Positions 54,533 through 62,704 of a DNA stretch of 64,000 nucleotides are shown piece by piece. The stretch's first letter is position 1, and every line of letters begins with the position of its first letter. Location: positions 165,944 through 229,943 of the forward strand of contig JAFDYU010000012.1 in assembly GCA_018267285.1 (NCBI GenBank), written 5' to 3'. A program made the position numbers and the translations under genes. The notes beneath the pieces were generated by a model. The model was not told the DNA's origin. It did no database searches and was given only the letters and a program-made list of their open reading frames with translations. Source of the DNA: Bacteroidota bacterium. Lineage in GTDB: Bacteria > Bacteroidota > Bacteroidia > Cytophagales > Cyclobacteriaceae.

Positions 54533-57500
54533 TTACTTCTCTAACTTTTTAACAGCTTCGGGCGGAAGCACCACTACCAGGTTGCCGAGGTCATCGTAGA
54601 GGTAGTACGTACTAGCATAAAGTTTACCGTTGGCATCGCTACCGTATTGTACTTTTTTGCATACTGTTCTATTGAGCTTGTCAATGTACTCTATCACATC
54701 GTTGCCACGCTCATCGGTGGTAACATGGGCATAGAGCTGGCCGGCATTATAGTACCCTGATGGACCGGAAGGTAGAGTCACCAACCCTGTGGCCGCCTCG
54801 TAGATGAACAGGTACACTTCATTTGTTTGGTTGACTAAATATTGATAGCCAACATATTTGTTGTTCGTTTTCCAGTCTTGCCCAGGGCCAAACTGCTGCA
54901 GCGGCCGGTTCAGCGGTGACGGCTCGAAGATGGTCTCGCTGAAGGGACGGGTATCATCAATTACTTTATCCGGTTCGTTGTTGTTATAGTTAAGTACATT
55001 GGTGTAGGTTCCATCACTACCCATAAGAATATTTTTGTAGCGACCATTGCTCTCCAGTGAAACAAGCAAATATTTTCTTGACTCACGCCCAAACGCATCA
55101 TAGGTGGTGGGCGTAACGAGGTCGTTTTTTAAAGGCGATCCTTGAGTGATTACTGTTTGCACCAATCTCCCGAGTCCGTCAAAATAGCCAACCGATTGGT
55201 TCACTTGTTCCACCGGAAGGTTTTCCAAAGCGGCTGGATCACTTATACCAGAAACCAATGCACTGTTGGTAACCACGTAGTTCATTTGTACACCTGAAAA
55301 CTGACTGTTTACTGTAAAGCTTTGTGTGTATGTTGCTCCGCCCAGCATGGTAACTGTACAACTGTAGGTACCCGTCTGGCTTGTGGTCATCGTGCGCTGA
55401 TCAGAAAGGCTTCCTGTATCCTTAAACCACCGATAGCTCGAATAACCCGGGCCGATGTCCAAGGTTGCACTGCCCCCTACAATATAGGCTTGAGGTGGGG
55501 TTATCACAGGCACAGGATAGACCGTCACAACGGGTGTGAACGCTGGGCCAGCGCAGCCATTTGCTGAGGGTATGACATTGTAAGTAACAGCCCCTGATGT
55601 GCCATTGTTAATGGAAATATTTTGGGTGATGGATGAGCCAACGCCAGCTGCCGCACCACTCACGTTCGATGATGAAGAAACTGTCCAGCTATAAATTGTT
55701 CCCGGTACGTTGTTGGTGTTGGTGAATTGCACTGAGGTGGCCTGGCCAGAAAAAATCGTTGGGTTCACTGACGCATCCGCGGTCGGCCTGATCTGCACAT
55801 TTACCGTCACCGCAGTGTTCGATGCATTCCAGCATCCCGAAGAACTTCTGGCCCCGATGTAGTACTGGTTTGAGCCGTTCGTTGCTGCGATATAGGTACT
55901 GGCAGCAGCCAGTGGGGATGTATCTGTTCCATTCGCGCTGTTGCCCTGCCAGTACCAAGACACACCGTTTGGGGCACCACTGCATGAAAGTGTCTTTGGG
56001 TCGCATGTATTGGTGGATACCGTAATGTCGGAAAGGGGTGGTGCTGCGGGAGTTGGGTTCACCACGGCCGTGACCGGCATGCGATCATCAAAGGAAGATT
56101 CACATCCCGTTGTCGAGTTGAAGGACGCTACATAATAGGTGGTGCTGGACGTCAACGAGGGGGTCGTGTAGGATGTGCCCCCGGAGTGGTTCAGCCAATT
56201 GGAATTCACAAGCATCCCGTCATAAATCTTTAAGGTCGTGCCGTTCGGGCCAGGTGAGCCTGTGACCACCGATGCGCCATACGGGCACACACTGGTAGCA
56301 GAAAGGCCCGTTGCTATTGGCTCAGGGTTGACCGTGGCGGTGACGGGGGTCCTGGCCTGGCTGAGGCAGCCCAAAGTCCCGATGGTCTCTGCATAATATA
56401 CGGTGGTGCTGGCAATGGACGGGGTGGTGACCGAAGTCCCTGAAAATAAAGCGCTCCCACCGCTTGGAACTGAGTACCAATTGATATTGTTGCCGCCCGC
56501 ACCGGGGGTCGCGGTGAGTGAAAATGCCCCACTGATGCAGACAGGGCTTGGTGTGGTAACACTGGGGGCTGCAGGGTATGAGCTGATGGTCAGCACCACA
56601 GAAGACATTGCCGACTCACACTGTGTCGAAGAGTTGTAAGACGTGGCATAGTAGGTGGCAGTGGCCGACAACGTTGGTGTGGTATAGGTTGTACCAGAAG
56701 CAACAAATGAGGAAGGTCCACTGTACCATTTGACCACATCTCCTCCTGTCCCGACCGATGCCGAAAGGGAAAAGATATCCGGTCTACAGTGAATGCCACC
56801 ACCGGTGATGGAGGGCACGGCCGGTACTGGGCTGACAAAAGCAAAGACTTTTGCTCGGGTAGGACTTTCCGTACCACAGGTTGAATTGTAGCTGGCGGCC
56901 CAATAGAATGTCGTGCTGCCCACCAGGACGCTGTACGAAGTTCCCGTGGACAGGACACCTGGTGTATCTATATCTGAGCTATACCACCGGATATTGTCTG
57001 CACCTGACCCCGGGACGGCACTGAGTACTGCCGGGTTATCACTCCCGGTACAGATACTGCCGTTACTGGCTGATGAGGGTGCGGGGGGGACATTTGGCTG
57101 GGGCGTGACCGCAACCCAACTGCCGGAGTTTGTGGCACACCCTGTCTGGGTGTTCAACGATCCAACATAGAACGTGGGTGCTACGTTTGCAGGGGTGGTC
57201 CACGATGGCCCGGTAGCGCTTGGCGCCCCGGCCGCCTGTGAGGTGTAAAAGTTCAGTGTGTTCCCGTCAGAGCCCGCTGCCCCTGTGATCGTGGTGCTCC
57301 CGGCCGGGCCACAAAAAGCGCTGGCCGTGACCCCAGTGGGGGCAGATGGGATCGGGTTGACGTTGACGATGATGCTTTTGCCTGTCCCCGTGCACCCGTT
57401 GGACATTGGTGTTACATTGTATATCACCAGACCGCTCCCCGGGGACAGCAGATGGAGCATGTCGCTGATCGATGTCGCGGTCGTGTTGGTTGCCGTGCTC

Positions 57501-58849
57501 CCCCCTGTCGCGTTGCTGACGACCGGCAGTGTCCACGAATAGGTGGTACCCGATACACTGCTGCCCAAGCTGATGGATGTGTAGGTATTTGCACATACTC
57601 CTGTTGATTGGCTGTTTGCGGTGCTACCATTGATGGTCAGGTTGGGCACCGGCTTGACGGTCACGGTCATGGCCAACGATGAGCCTGTGCAGCCATTGGC
57701 CGATGGGACTATTGTATATGTAACGGTTCCCGCACTTGAACCTGTAGCTGCCAAAGTCTGCGACAGGCTGTAGGTATAGGGCGAGGTTGTGCCCGAAGTG
57801 CCGCTGCCGTCCGCTGCACCGCTCGCGTTGGTCATAGTTGCCGACCATGTATTGACCGTCCCGGCAACGTTGTTCGTAAAGACTATACTTGCACCTCCCG
57901 AGCAAATGGTCTGGTTGGGGGCGCTGACCGTTGGGATTGTGTTGATCACGGGCGTCACCGCCACACGGGCACTGACACCTGTTTCGCACCCGGTCGTGCT
58001 GTTATAGGTGGATACATAAAAGGCATTGGGGCCGTTGGCCTGCGCGGCCCACGAAGTCCCCGTAGAAGAAGGTGTCGTCCCCGTGGAAGTGGTATAAAAC
58101 CGTAGGTTGTCACCGTTTGTGCCCGGTGTACCACTGATGGTTATGTTCCCGGAGCTGCCGCAGGAGCTTGTTGAAGATACGGCAGTCGCAGCCCCAGGAA
58201 TGGGATCTATCGTGATGCTCCCGACCGATTGGGCTGGGCCCCAACTACCGCAACTGGATTGCCCCCGCAGGTAGAAATTTCCTGACGTTGCTGAAGTAAA
58301 GACGTGTGATGAGTTGGATATTGACGTACCGGTGGCGGAGGTTTGCCAATACCAGGTCACATTTGCAGGTCGGTTGCCTTCCTGTATGATACTTATGCTC
58401 CCGCATTTGGAGATAGTGAATGACGCAGTTGGCGTAGGTATTGTTGAGGGGCACAGTGTAACTGTTCTTGTTGCCGTCACTGAACCGCTGACAAGGAAAT
58501 TGACTTGACCGCTGCTACCGCTGCCCCAGGTAACGTTAGCTGTATAACAGTAGGTGGTCGTTCCTCCGCCTCCGCCTCCGCCTCCACCTCCGGGCATTTG
58601 TTGGGGCTGAACCATCTGTTTCATCACCATAGCCCCCGTACAGGCTCCTTGCACTTTGTTCGATGATGTTAACGTTCCCCCGGTCACTGTAAAAATACCG
58701 TTGGAATTTGTACTCGACACCGTATAAGTCTGGCTGCTTCCGTTTGTGGCGCTGGATGCCCCAATAATTTGTGCTGTTGTGAGTCCATAGCCCAGCAGGG
58801 AGAAGAACACTAATACATAACTTCTCAATAATTGCAGTTTCCTTTTCAT
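54533..58849 (-). CDS. exported Ig-repeat/DUF6443 protein, N-terminal half of a split Rhs protein
   Basis: About 1,438 residues from ATG 58849, which gives a clean signal peptide (MKRKLQLLRSYVLVFFSLLGYGLTTAQ); an ATG 45 bases upstream adds only charged residues. A Gly10 run (near 86-95) is followed by about a dozen Ig-like/CHU_C-associated repeats to roughly 1150, with recurrent patterns SGTPGTNGDNLRFYTTSTGT and TTFYWAASYNSTCGTESP. A DUF6443 domain occupies about 1185-1330 (VEQVNQSVGYFDGLGRLVQTV) and the protein stops in the first YD-like segment (YLYDDLGNLVVVLPPEAVKKLEK), 35 bases from the next gene. Normal DUF6443 proteins continue here into YD repeats, which the next gene encodes. Confidence 0.85.
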   Translation of the reverse strand: MKRKLQLLRSYVLVFFSLLGYGLTTAQIIGASSATNGSSQTYTVSSTNSNGIFTVTGGTLTSSNKVQGACTGAMVMKQMVQPQQMPGGGGGGGGGGTTTYCYTANVTWGSGSSGQVNFLVSGSVTATRTVTLCPSTIPTPTASFTISKCGSISIIQEGNRPANVTWYWQTSATGTSISNSSHVFTSATSGNFYLRGQSSCGSWGPAQSVGSITIDPIPGAATAVSSTSSCGSSGNITISGTPGTNGDNLRFYTTSTGTTPSSTGTSWAAQANGPNAFYVSTYNSTTGCETGVSARVAVTPVINTIPTVSAPNQTICSGGASIVFTNNVAGTVNTWSATMTNASGAADGSGTSGTTSPYTYSLSQTLAATGSSAGTVTYTIVPSANGCTGSSLAMTVTVKPVPNLTINGSTANSQSTGVCANTYTSISLGSSVSGTTYSWTLPVVSNATGGSTATNTTATSISDMLHLLSPGSGLVIYNVTPMSNGCTGTGKSIIVNVNPIPSAPTGVTASAFCGPAGSTTITGAAGSDGNTLNFYTSQAAGAPSATGPSWTTPANVAPTFYVGSLNTQTGCATNSGSWVAVTPQPNVPPAPSSASNGSICTGSDNPAVLSAVPGSGADNIRWYSSDIDTPGVLSTGTSYSVLVGSTTFYWAASYNSTCGTESPTRAKVFAFVSPVPAVPSITGGGIHCRPDIFSLSASVGTGGDVVKWYSGPSSFVASGTTYTTPTLSATATYYATSYNSSTQCESAMSSVVLTISSYPAAPSVTTPSPVCISGAFSLTATPGAGGNNINWYSVPSGGSALFSGTSVTTPSIASTTVYYAETIGTLGCLSQARTPVTATVNPEPIATGLSATSVCPYGASVVTGSPGPNGTTLKIYDGMLVNSNWLNHSGGTSYTTPSLTSSTTYYVASFNSTTGCESSFDDRMPVTAVVNPTPAAPPLSDITVSTNTCDPKTLSCSGAPNGVSWYWQGNSANGTDTSPLAAASTYIAATNGSNQYYIGARSSSGCWNASNTAVTVNVQIRPTADASVNPTIFSGQATSVQFTNTNNVPGTIYSWTVSSSSNVSGAAAGVGSSITQNISINNGTSGAVTYNVIPSANGCAGPAFTPVVTVYPVPVITPPQAYIVGGSATLDIGPGYSSYRWFKDTGSLSDQRTMTTSQTGTYSCTVTMLGGATYTQSFTVNSQFSGVQMNYVVTNSALVSGISDPAALENLPVEQVNQSVGYFDGLGRLVQTVITQGSPLKNDLVTPTTYDAFGRESRKYLLVSLESNGRYKNILMGSDGTYTNVLNYNNNEPDKVIDDTRPFSETIFEPSPLNRPLQQFGPGQDWKTNNKYVGYQYLVNQTNEVYLFIYEAATGLVTLPSGPSGYYNAGQLYAHVTTDERGNDVIEYIDKLNRTVCKKVQYGSDANGKLYASTYYLYDDLGNLVVVLPPEAVKKLEK
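58563..58592 (+). repeat. hexanucleotide repeat encoding a polyglycine tract
   Basis: Five tandem copies of CCTCCG (one as CCTCCA), on the coding strand CGGAGG, encode Gly residues in frame. Change in copy number would lengthen or shorten the Gly linker without a frameshift. Confidence 0.85.
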
Positions 58850-58956
58850 AACTTCTGATGAATTTAGATAAGATCTTTTATCTTTTATAGGCATGTGTTT
58901 TTTTATAGAGACTTAGTCTCACTAACTCTGACAGCCATTTAATGATTGCAAAAAGG

Positions 58957-61900
58957 TCATTCACCATTCTCATAATGGTATTCGAAGCGTTTGATAATAT
59001 TTGAATTTTGGTCGGTGATATAGCTGAGCCTACCGTTGCTGTCATAGAAATAATAAGTAATAATTCCATTCGGATCAGACTGAGAAGTCATCCCGACAAT
59101 TGGTTTGTAGGTATACGTTTTCATTTGTGCGCCAACCGGGTAAAGCCTGATGTCATCAATGATGACATCACTTAAATTCAGTGAAACTGATGTGATCCCA
59201 TTTAAAGTAAATGTATAGAGTTGCCAGGAGTCAGTTGTAATCGATACTGAGGCAGAGCCGCTCACGGTCCCATTCGAAACGTTTCTTTTTGCCCAAAAAC
59301 TAATTATATAATTCCCTTCTGGCAGGCCATCCTTACTTACAATAGAACCTGAAAAACCATTGTTCCCGGTTTTTCCAGACGGGGATTGTGAATCAGGGGT
59401 ATAAGTCCATCCACCCAAATCAAATGATTCAAAACCTGAATGGGCTATTTGGTCTACTGCAGCGTTCTTTACCTCAGCAATGGGATACGTGCTGCTGTAA
59501 CCCCACAAGTAGCTTGTTGTCAAACCTCCGTCTTGCGTTGTACTTAGTATGTTCCCCTTAGTGTCATAAGTATTGTATCTTAAACGCGACTTGTATTGAC
59601 TATAAGCTGAAAAAGAAGTTTGGGTACCAGAAGGGGGTAATAAACCATTAGCGCGGTTTGAAAACTTAAATGTGTTGAGAGGTATTGAAGCCGAATTCTC
59701 AAGGAAGAGTTCTTCATCCTTCAGTCCCTTACCACCGCTTTTGTAGGTCGTAATCTTCCCCGAAATGATCTTCTGATTTGTTCCATCATCTATGTACTTG
59801 ACTTGTTCTACAGGGTAAGCCAGTAAATGGTTATTATTCATGTCGTCAATAAAATTTGTACTTGGGCTATAGTCTCGTGGATAGGTAGTATAAGTTACTA
59901 TATTGTCGCCTGTACTTCGGCTATGTGTCTCTTTAGAGAGTAGGAGATTACTATAGTCATATGAGTAATTGGTAGTGATCGCGTTGCCATTGCTGTACTG
60001 AGTTTCGGTCTTATTCCGTAGGAGGTTCTTGCCCACAGAAATAGTGTAGGTGCCGTAATTGAAATATCTCTGCAAATCGTATCCAATAGTTCCACCACTA
60101 CCGTCAGGTTGGGCTACATAACCGACATGGTAAGTTTCATTGGTAATTACACCATAGTTATTTGTAGCAGCCTGCTCTACTTTTAAACCCACATAATCAT
60201 TTGATTCCTCTTGGACGTATTCAAAAACTTCCTCTTGAACAGGCGTATACAGACCATTATCATACGAATACACCACTTTTCTTTGAAGCAATGGTTTATC
60301 CCAAGCCTTATACAAAAGGACATAATTTGGAGTTCCATTGATATAAAACCTATTCGGGGGCGTATTCATATATTGAAGAGGCGACACCCCAAACATGTTC
60401 CCAATTTTGAAATAGTATACTGTCTTACCCGTTTGAGTACCATCACCCATTTCAGCAGCATCTATGTTATTGTATTCGGTTACGCATGGGTATTTTACAA
60501 AACCTGATTGCATGAAAACTTGCCCCACATCGCCTTGCATCGTAGAAGAATAAGAGATTATTCGTGGCACAGCTGCTTCCTTTGGATTAAGAGAAATTAT
60601 CATCTGGGTGCTTTCTGTCACAAATAAACCTTCCATATTGTTGATCCAATACTGTCCGTAACCATAACCGCTCTCTTCATTGCCATAGGTGTACGATTTG
60701 ACAATCGGCACGGGGCTGTTGGCATCATAGCTTTTTATTGATTTAATTCGTATCCCTGCATTCCTTACAGGTCCAGTATCATCTACCTCTCTATATTTTC
60801 CACTTTCAAATTCGTAGTCAGTGTATCCGCCCGTGGGGTAAGTGATTCTTTTCAGAGAAAAGTAATCGGGTGGTACTACAGGGTTAGGTTCGCGCGAAGT
60901 TGCGCCAGGCAAGTATTGGATCATCGTCTGGCTTTGATAGCCACTTCCATCAGGAACAAGTATGGGGTCATCCAAAAATTCCTGATGGTAATACGGGATG
61001 GGCATCATATAGGTGCTGAGATGATTTCCGTAATGGTCGAGAGTATAGTTATCCGTTGAATTCCTGTCATGATAGTCAAAGCTGTATTTCTCTGTAGCAA
61101 CCAAATCGCTGCCGGAAATTGTGATGTAATCTAAAAACCTATAATGAACCCCCCCATAGAAGCTCATGCTATAAAAAAAATTGATTGTTTTGATCAGGTC
61201 TCCCGTCAAAGATTTGATATCAATTTTTGAAATCATATCCACATAATCACCTGTGCCATATTGAAAAGTGATTGTTTCGTTAGGTGTGGTTATCTGTGTC
61301 GGGAAAAAACTATAGTAGCCATTGCCTGTGTAAATATTCTCAATGCCATCTGTTATAGCAGCACCCGATGCTTCCGCGATGGTATAGGTTCTCATATGAT
61401 TTATAAACTCACCAGCAGCACGCCTGCCATAAGCGAAACTTACTTGATCTCCGGTCGGTGTTGTTATGTCTGACATACCCCAAGCAGTAACTGCATTTCC
61501 TGAGGATGTAGTTTCTAAGAGGCACTGGGATTGAGGGTTGTATTCACCAAAGGCATATTTGTTTCCCAGTTCATCCGTAATTTGAAAGCCCATTATCCCA
61601 TAAAAAAGAGACCCACTTCCAAATGTACACTGGGTTTGTCCCGTTTTATAATCGATCGATAAATTGGATTCTTCTAATGTTGTTACAACTTTATTAGTTC
61701 TGTCGGTAATGATAAACTCACCACTTGAACTAGGCGTGGAAAATACAAACTGGTCGAATGCACCATCCAAAAAGCTACCTAGTCCCAGACTTTTATTGGG
61801 GACAAACTGAGAGAGATATTGGTCTCTATCCACTCGCTTTGCAACATCACTATTAGCTTGCATCTCCAGACTGCTAATTGTAGATAAAAAATCAGAAGGC

Positions 61901-62250
61901 ATTGAAACCTGATCATCCGCATGACCGTAAATACTGCGGGATATTCTATATCCTGGATTTAAAACCCACCCCACCCCCACGTAGCCATCTTCTTGACCGT
62001 ATTTAATACCCGATGCATGGTAAGACAAGTTGATCGGAATATTTAATCCTTTTAACTTGATCGTATACAAAGGAATGTTGATTTCGGGAATCCCATTGTA
62101 CAAAGTCACTTCTTGGGTGATGTATTTCGCAAACTCTCTCGACACTGGGGCAGGTGGAATAACACTAGGGCTTGTCTGCCCAAAGGCCAACAAGTTGCAT
62201 AAAAAAAACAAGCAGATTATTAATACTGATTGAGTCTTCATCTTTTTCAT
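58957..62250 (-). CDS. exported YD-repeat protein, first gene of the Rhs locus
   Basis: A 1,097-residue exported protein with signal MKTQSVLIICLFFLCNLLAFG. The start ITQEVTLYNGIPEINIPLYTIKLKGLNIPINLSYHASGIKYGQEDGYVGVGWVLNPGYRISR is the N-terminal unit of a family often placed next to DUF6443 Rhs genes. A jelly-roll-like module lies near 920-1035 (FESFDLGGWTYTPDSQSPSGKTG), and the C-terminus has one YD repeat (GIITYYFYDSNGRLSYITD). It has no toxin end. Its job may be to help export or present the Rhs protein, which is inference. It is clearly AT-richer than the next gene. Confidence 0.8.
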   Translation of the reverse strand: MKKMKTQSVLIICLFFLCNLLAFGQTSPSVIPPAPVSREFAKYITQEVTLYNGIPEINIPLYTIKLKGLNIPINLSYHASGIKYGQEDGYVGVGWVLNPGYRISRSIYGHADDQVSMPSDFLSTISSLEMQANSDVAKRVDRDQYLSQFVPNKSLGLGSFLDGAFDQFVFSTPSSSGEFIITDRTNKVVTTLEESNLSIDYKTGQTQCTFGSGSLFYGIMGFQITDELGNKYAFGEYNPQSQCLLETTSSGNAVTAWGMSDITTPTGDQVSFAYGRRAAGEFINHMRTYTIAEASGAAITDGIENIYTGNGYYSFFPTQITTPNETITFQYGTGDYVDMISKIDIKSLTGDLIKTINFFYSMSFYGGVHYRFLDYITISGSDLVATEKYSFDYHDRNSTDNYTLDHYGNHLSTYMMPIPYYHQEFLDDPILVPDGSGYQSQTMIQYLPGATSREPNPVVPPDYFSLKRITYPTGGYTDYEFESGKYREVDDTGPVRNAGIRIKSIKSYDANSPVPIVKSYTYGNEESGYGYGQYWINNMEGLFVTESTQMIISLNPKEAAVPRIISYSSTMQGDVGQVFMQSGFVKYPCVTEYNNIDAAEMGDGTQTGKTVYYFKIGNMFGVSPLQYMNTPPNRFYINGTPNYVLLYKAWDKPLLQRKVVYSYDNGLYTPVQEEVFEYVQEESNDYVGLKVEQAATNNYGVITNETYHVGYVAQPDGSGGTIGYDLQRYFNYGTYTISVGKNLLRNKTETQYSNGNAITTNYSYDYSNLLLSKETHSRSTGDNIVTYTTYPRDYSPSTNFIDDMNNNHLLAYPVEQVKYIDDGTNQKIISGKITTYKSGGKGLKDEELFLENSASIPLNTFKFSNRANGLLPPSGTQTSFSAYSQYKSRLRYNTYDTKGNILSTTQDGGLTTSYLWGYSSTYPIAEVKNAAVDQIAHSGFESFDLGGWTYTPDSQSPSGKTGNNGFSGSIVSKDGLPEGNYIISFWAKRNVSNGTVSGSASVSITTDSWQLYTFTLNGITSVSLNLSDVIIDDIRLYPVGAQMKTYTYKPIVGMTSQSDPNGIITYYFYDSNGRLSYITDQNSNIIKRFEYHYENGE

Positions 62251-62704
62251 CTTCTGTATCTGTTAACTAAAATATTATTCTGATAAAATGACATGAAACA
62301 AACATAATTGTTCAAATCGGTATTCACAAATGATCATTAAAAGCTTAATTTTTTTAAAAAATATATTGTATCCGACTCAGACAGTGCAGACTTAGGATAG
62401 AAAACTAATCTTACAGTCGGTTTGCATTATAAAATCAAACTTTAACACATATGCATAAACAAAAAGATGAAATCCGTCATTAATCAGGTACTCACACCTA
62501 GTTTTCTCAAACAACCTCAAAAGTAACTCTGGAAGAACTTTGCTTTTTCTCTTTAAACTTTTAGGAAGGAGCTAACACCGACAAGGAGACCAGTCAGGTT
62601 AAGGTATAACCAACCGACTGTAACATCAGTACTGCCTTCCCTACTGTTATCTACATTCTCCATTCCTATTAAATTTTATACTACATTAACGTTCTTTTTT
62701 ACAG
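62251..62704. other. 454-base divergent intergenic region
   Basis: It lies between the Rhs locus (left, minus strand) and the coiled-coil gene (right, plus strand). It contains the rhs promoter (62299-62329), a short GGTTA/TAACC stem near 62598-62614, and a GTAACATCAGT (62620-62630) that matches the inverted-repeat family. I see no reading frame worth annotating. It is A+T-rich. Confidence 0.6.
62299..62329 (-). promoter_or_regulatory. promoter of the Rhs operon
   Basis: On the minus strand TTTG (TTG at 62329-62327), 20 bases, then TATGTTTG (62306-62299), a full TAnnTTTG match, with the start codon about 49 bases downstream. Confidence 0.7.

Noticed and set aside
62620-62630. GTAACATCAGT, an 11-base match to the ends of the 39.3-kb inverted-repeat element
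   Set aside because: It has no inverted partner within 200 bases, and an 11-mer match could arise by chance in 64 kb.
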